The notes beneath the pieces are model-generated. The model searched no databases. It was not told the DNA's origin and saw only the letters and a program-made list of their open reading frames with translations. DNA of 6,761 bases from Candidatus Rokuibacteriota bacterium. GTDB taxonomy: Bacteria > Methylomirabilota > Methylomirabilia > Rokubacteriales > CSP1-6. The DNA lies in contig JACQRS010000115.1 in NCBI GenBank assembly GCA_016206385.1, forward strand, positions 1 through 6,761, read 5' to 3'. Shown piece by piece: positions 4,863-6,761 of this stretch; positions within the stretch are counted from its first letter, which is position 1; every line of letters starts with the position of its first letter. The translations under genes and the position numbers were made by a program.

Positions 4863-6761
4863 GCCTCGACTGCCTCAGGACTGCCGACGGCCGCGGGGAA
4901 CTCGATGGTCATGGTCGTGCCGCGCCCGCTCGCGAAATTCTCGGCGCGAATCGTGGCGCGGTGGGCATCGGCGATCGCCCGGCAGATCGCGAGCCCGAGC
5001 CCCGACCCCCGTGGCTTGGTGGTCACGAAAGGCTCAAAGATCCTCGCCAGGAGGGTTTCCGGAATCCCGCAACCAGTGTCGGACACCTCTACCCGAAGCA
5101 TAGCATTAGGGCCCGGCTGCGTGTCCAGCCGGACCGTCAGCTCGCCTCCCGGGTCCATGGCCTCCAGGGCATTCAAGAAGAGGTTCAAGAAGAGCTGCTC
5201 CAGCTTGCGCGGATCGCCCGGCACCGGCGGAGGCGCCACGGGGTAGAGCCACCGCAGCGTGATTCGCTTTTCCTCCAGGTGCCCCCGGAGCAGCTCCAGG
5301 GTTGCCTCGATGGGCTCGCGGAGATCCAGCGGGCGGAGCGATTCCTCGGATGGCCCGGACAGATCGCGCAGGCGCTCCAAAAGGTCTTCGATGCGGTCAA
5401 TCTCCCGGACAGCGATCTTCGCGAAGTCCTCCCGGAAGTTCTCCTCGGCAAACTTCTTGGGAAGAAGCTGGGCGAACGTCTTGATGGCCACCAGCGGATT
5501 TCTGATCTCGTGGGCGATCCCCGAAGCCAGCGCGCCGAACAAGGTGAGCCGTTCCGCTCGGTGCTGGTCTTCCTCCTCCAGCTCCTTCAGCCGCGTGAGG
5601 TCGCTGAAGACCAGCACCGCGCCCAGAATGTTTCCATCAGGCCTCCGGAACGGCGAGGTCGAGCAGATCACGGGCGTGGCGCGCCCCGTGATTCCCGAGA
5701 TGGTCGTCTCTACTTGGAGCCGGGACTCGCCGTCTGCGAGGGTGGCGTCGATCGGGGCAGCGAGCGTCGGCGGGAGCTGATCCACCGGGCCGGACCGAAT
5801 GCTGGCGGCCGGAAGCCCCGTCATCCGCTCCGCGGCAGGGTTGAACAGCGTGATCTTGCGCTCCACGCTGACGGCCACCACGCCACTCTCCATCGTCTTG
5901 AGAATGTTATCGATGTATTCGTTGACGAGAACGACCTCCTGGTGGAGCTGGGCGTTCTTGATGGCGATCCCCGCCTGGCCGGCCAGCGTGGAGAGCAGGT
6001 CGGTATCATCCGCGAAATATGGATCCCCGGAGAGCTTGGGGCCGAGGATCAGAACGCCGTTGAGTCGGTCTTCGTCCCAGATCGGAAACGCGAGCGCTCC
6101 GCCCAGGGAGATGAGTTGGCTCAGCGCGGCGCGCATCATCGTGTCCGGCTCACCGCGAGCCAGGTCATCCCGGAGGAGGTGAGTCCGCTCCGTCCGGAGC
6201 CACTGCGGCAGGCTGGAACTGTCGCCGACAGCCTCCGGCTCGGGAGCGGTCGACTCTGCGGCAAACCTCCGCGCCGCGGCGAGCCAGTAATCCTCTCTTG
6301 CGGTAAGGTGCAGGTACACCTTTATCATGTCGGGACGCATCGTCCGGCCAATGACGTCGCACAGGTAAGGCAGGAGGGAGCCGAGGTCCAGCATCGTGGC
6401 CATTTTCCGGCTGACCTCGCGAAGGGTCTGCTGATAGTCGTAGGTGCCGCGATACACGTAGCGATCGAGGCCGCGCTGAATCCCGCCCTTGAGCGGGTGG
6501 AACAGGACGGCCACGAACAGACCCAGCAAAATCTCGCGGCTCAACCCCCAGCGCTCTCCGGGGAACAGGGCGCTTGACCCGACGATGAGCCCGGCGAGAA
6601 TCGCACCCGCCGCCACAAACGCCGCGATGTAAACCACGCCCTTCTTGATGACCACGCGGATGTCCATCAGCCGATGTCGGATAATCGCATGCCCGATCAT
6701 CACGATCATGACCACGCTAAACAGCGGCCCATACTTGCCGAACTGAGATGTCCCGAATACT
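4859..6761 (-). CDS. Membrane-anchored GAF-PAS sensor histidine kinase, 5' end outside the window
   Basis: The frame is open to the right edge, giving at least 633 residues; the GTG at 6713-6715 is internal, because coding continues upstream with a membrane-like KYGPLF stretch. Counting from the first full codon, there are hydrophobic segments near 12-26, 39-65 and 76-90, probably the last helices of a multi-TM sensor module. They are followed by RGLDRYVYRGTYDYQQTL, a linker seen in kinases with an N-terminal multi-TM region. Next come GAF (about 115-275), PAS (about 280-390) and a complete kinase core: H417 in AHEIRNPLV (codon 5510-5512), N-box N530, DTGCG at 561-565, F-box FEPFVTTK at 575-582 and GSGLGLA at 585-591. 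It resembles NtrB/AtoS-type kinases and should autophosphorylate at H417. From GAF to the C-terminus it is clearly paralogous to the next gene. No receiver domain is attached, so it needs a separate acceptor. The signal is unknown; GAF and PAS may bind a small molecule or cofactor. Confidence 0.93.
   Translation of the reverse strand, partial: VFGTSQFGKYGPLFSVVMIVMIGHAIIRHRLMDIRVVIKKGVVYIAAFVAAGAILAGLIVGSSALFPGERWGLSREILLGLFVAVLFHPLKGGIQRGLDRYVYRGTYDYQQTLREVSRKMATMLDLGSLLPYLCDVIGRTMRPDMIKVYLHLTAREDYWLAAARRFAAESTAPEPEAVGDSSSLPQWLRTERTHLLRDDLARGEPDTMMRAALSQLISLGGALAFPIWDEDRLNGVLILGPKLSGDPYFADDTDLLSTLAGQAGIAIKNAQLHQEVVLVNEYIDNILKTMESGVVAVSVERKITLFNPAAERMTGLPAASIRSGPVDQLPPTLAAPIDATLADGESRLQVETTISGITGRATPVICSTSPFRRPDGNILGAVLVFSDLTRLKELEEEDQHRAERLTLFGALASGIAHEIRNPLVAIKTFAQLLPKKFAEENFREDFAKIAVREIDRIEDLLERLRDLSGPSEESLRPLDLREPIEATLELLRGHLEEKRITLRWLYPVAPPPVPGDPRKLEQLFLNLFLNALEAMDPGGELTVRLDTQPGPNAMLRVEVSDTGCGIPETLLARIFEPFVTTKPRGSGLGLAICRAIADAHRATIRAENFASGRGTTMTIEFPAAVGSPEAVEA

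Noticed and set aside
2862..5246. Long plus-strand open frame of 794 codons antisense to the pseudokinase and the end of the membrane kinase
   Set aside because: It spans two well-supported minus-strand genes with clear domain motifs. Its translation is low-complexity, rich in Gly/Arg/Glu/Leu/His and without recognisable motifs, as expected for the antisense of GC-rich coding DNA.
4850..6577. Plus-strand open frame of 575 codons antisense to the membrane kinase
   Set aside because: It is a shadow frame of the kinase gene, with no recognisable domain or credible ribosome binding site.

Overview
The window is a high-GC bacterial chromosomal segment with dense coding and GC-rich codon use. Nothing in it fixes the taxon. 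The thiolase type, the HDFNN-type hybrid kinase and the G/C-tract intergenic hairpins would suit an uncultured soil or sediment lineage such as Rokubacteria/Methylomirabilota or a deltaproteobacterium-like group, but this is a low-confidence guess from memory.

Layout: (1) bases 1-348, plus strand, are the 3' end of a thiolase (acetyl-CoA C-acyltransferase) gene. (2) Bases 349-429 are a short intergenic stretch with two strong GC-rich stem-loops. (3) Bases 430-516, plus strand, hold a probable 28-codon ORF with a four-cysteine zinc-ribbon/desulforedoxin-like pattern. (4) Bases 517-6761, minus strand, are an operon of three sensory histidine-kinase genes, transcribed right to left and running off the right edge. 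It converges on the plus-strand genes with no gap at 516/517.

In transcription order the operon encodes: a membrane-anchored GAF-PAS-HisKA-HATPase kinase with all catalytic motifs intact (5' end outside the window); a soluble REC-GAF-PAS-kinase-like protein, overlapping the first gene by an ATGA, in which the phospho-accepting His is Asp and the N, G1 and G2 boxes are erased; and a REC-GAF-PAS-HisKA-HATPase-REC hybrid kinase of the HDFNN type whose C-terminal receiver has Asn in place of the phosphorylatable Asp.

The most interesting point is the mixture of intact and disabled phosphotransfer modules in one translationally coupled operon. By sequence the active parts are the kinase cores of the first and third genes and the N-terminal receiver of the third. 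The second protein and the last receiver look like pseudo-enzymes kept for binding or allosteric roles. A plausible model is that the first kinase is modulated by its degenerate paralogue, perhaps as a heterodimer, and signals to the N-terminal receiver of the hybrid. No DNA-binding output regulator lies in the window, so the final output is unknown.
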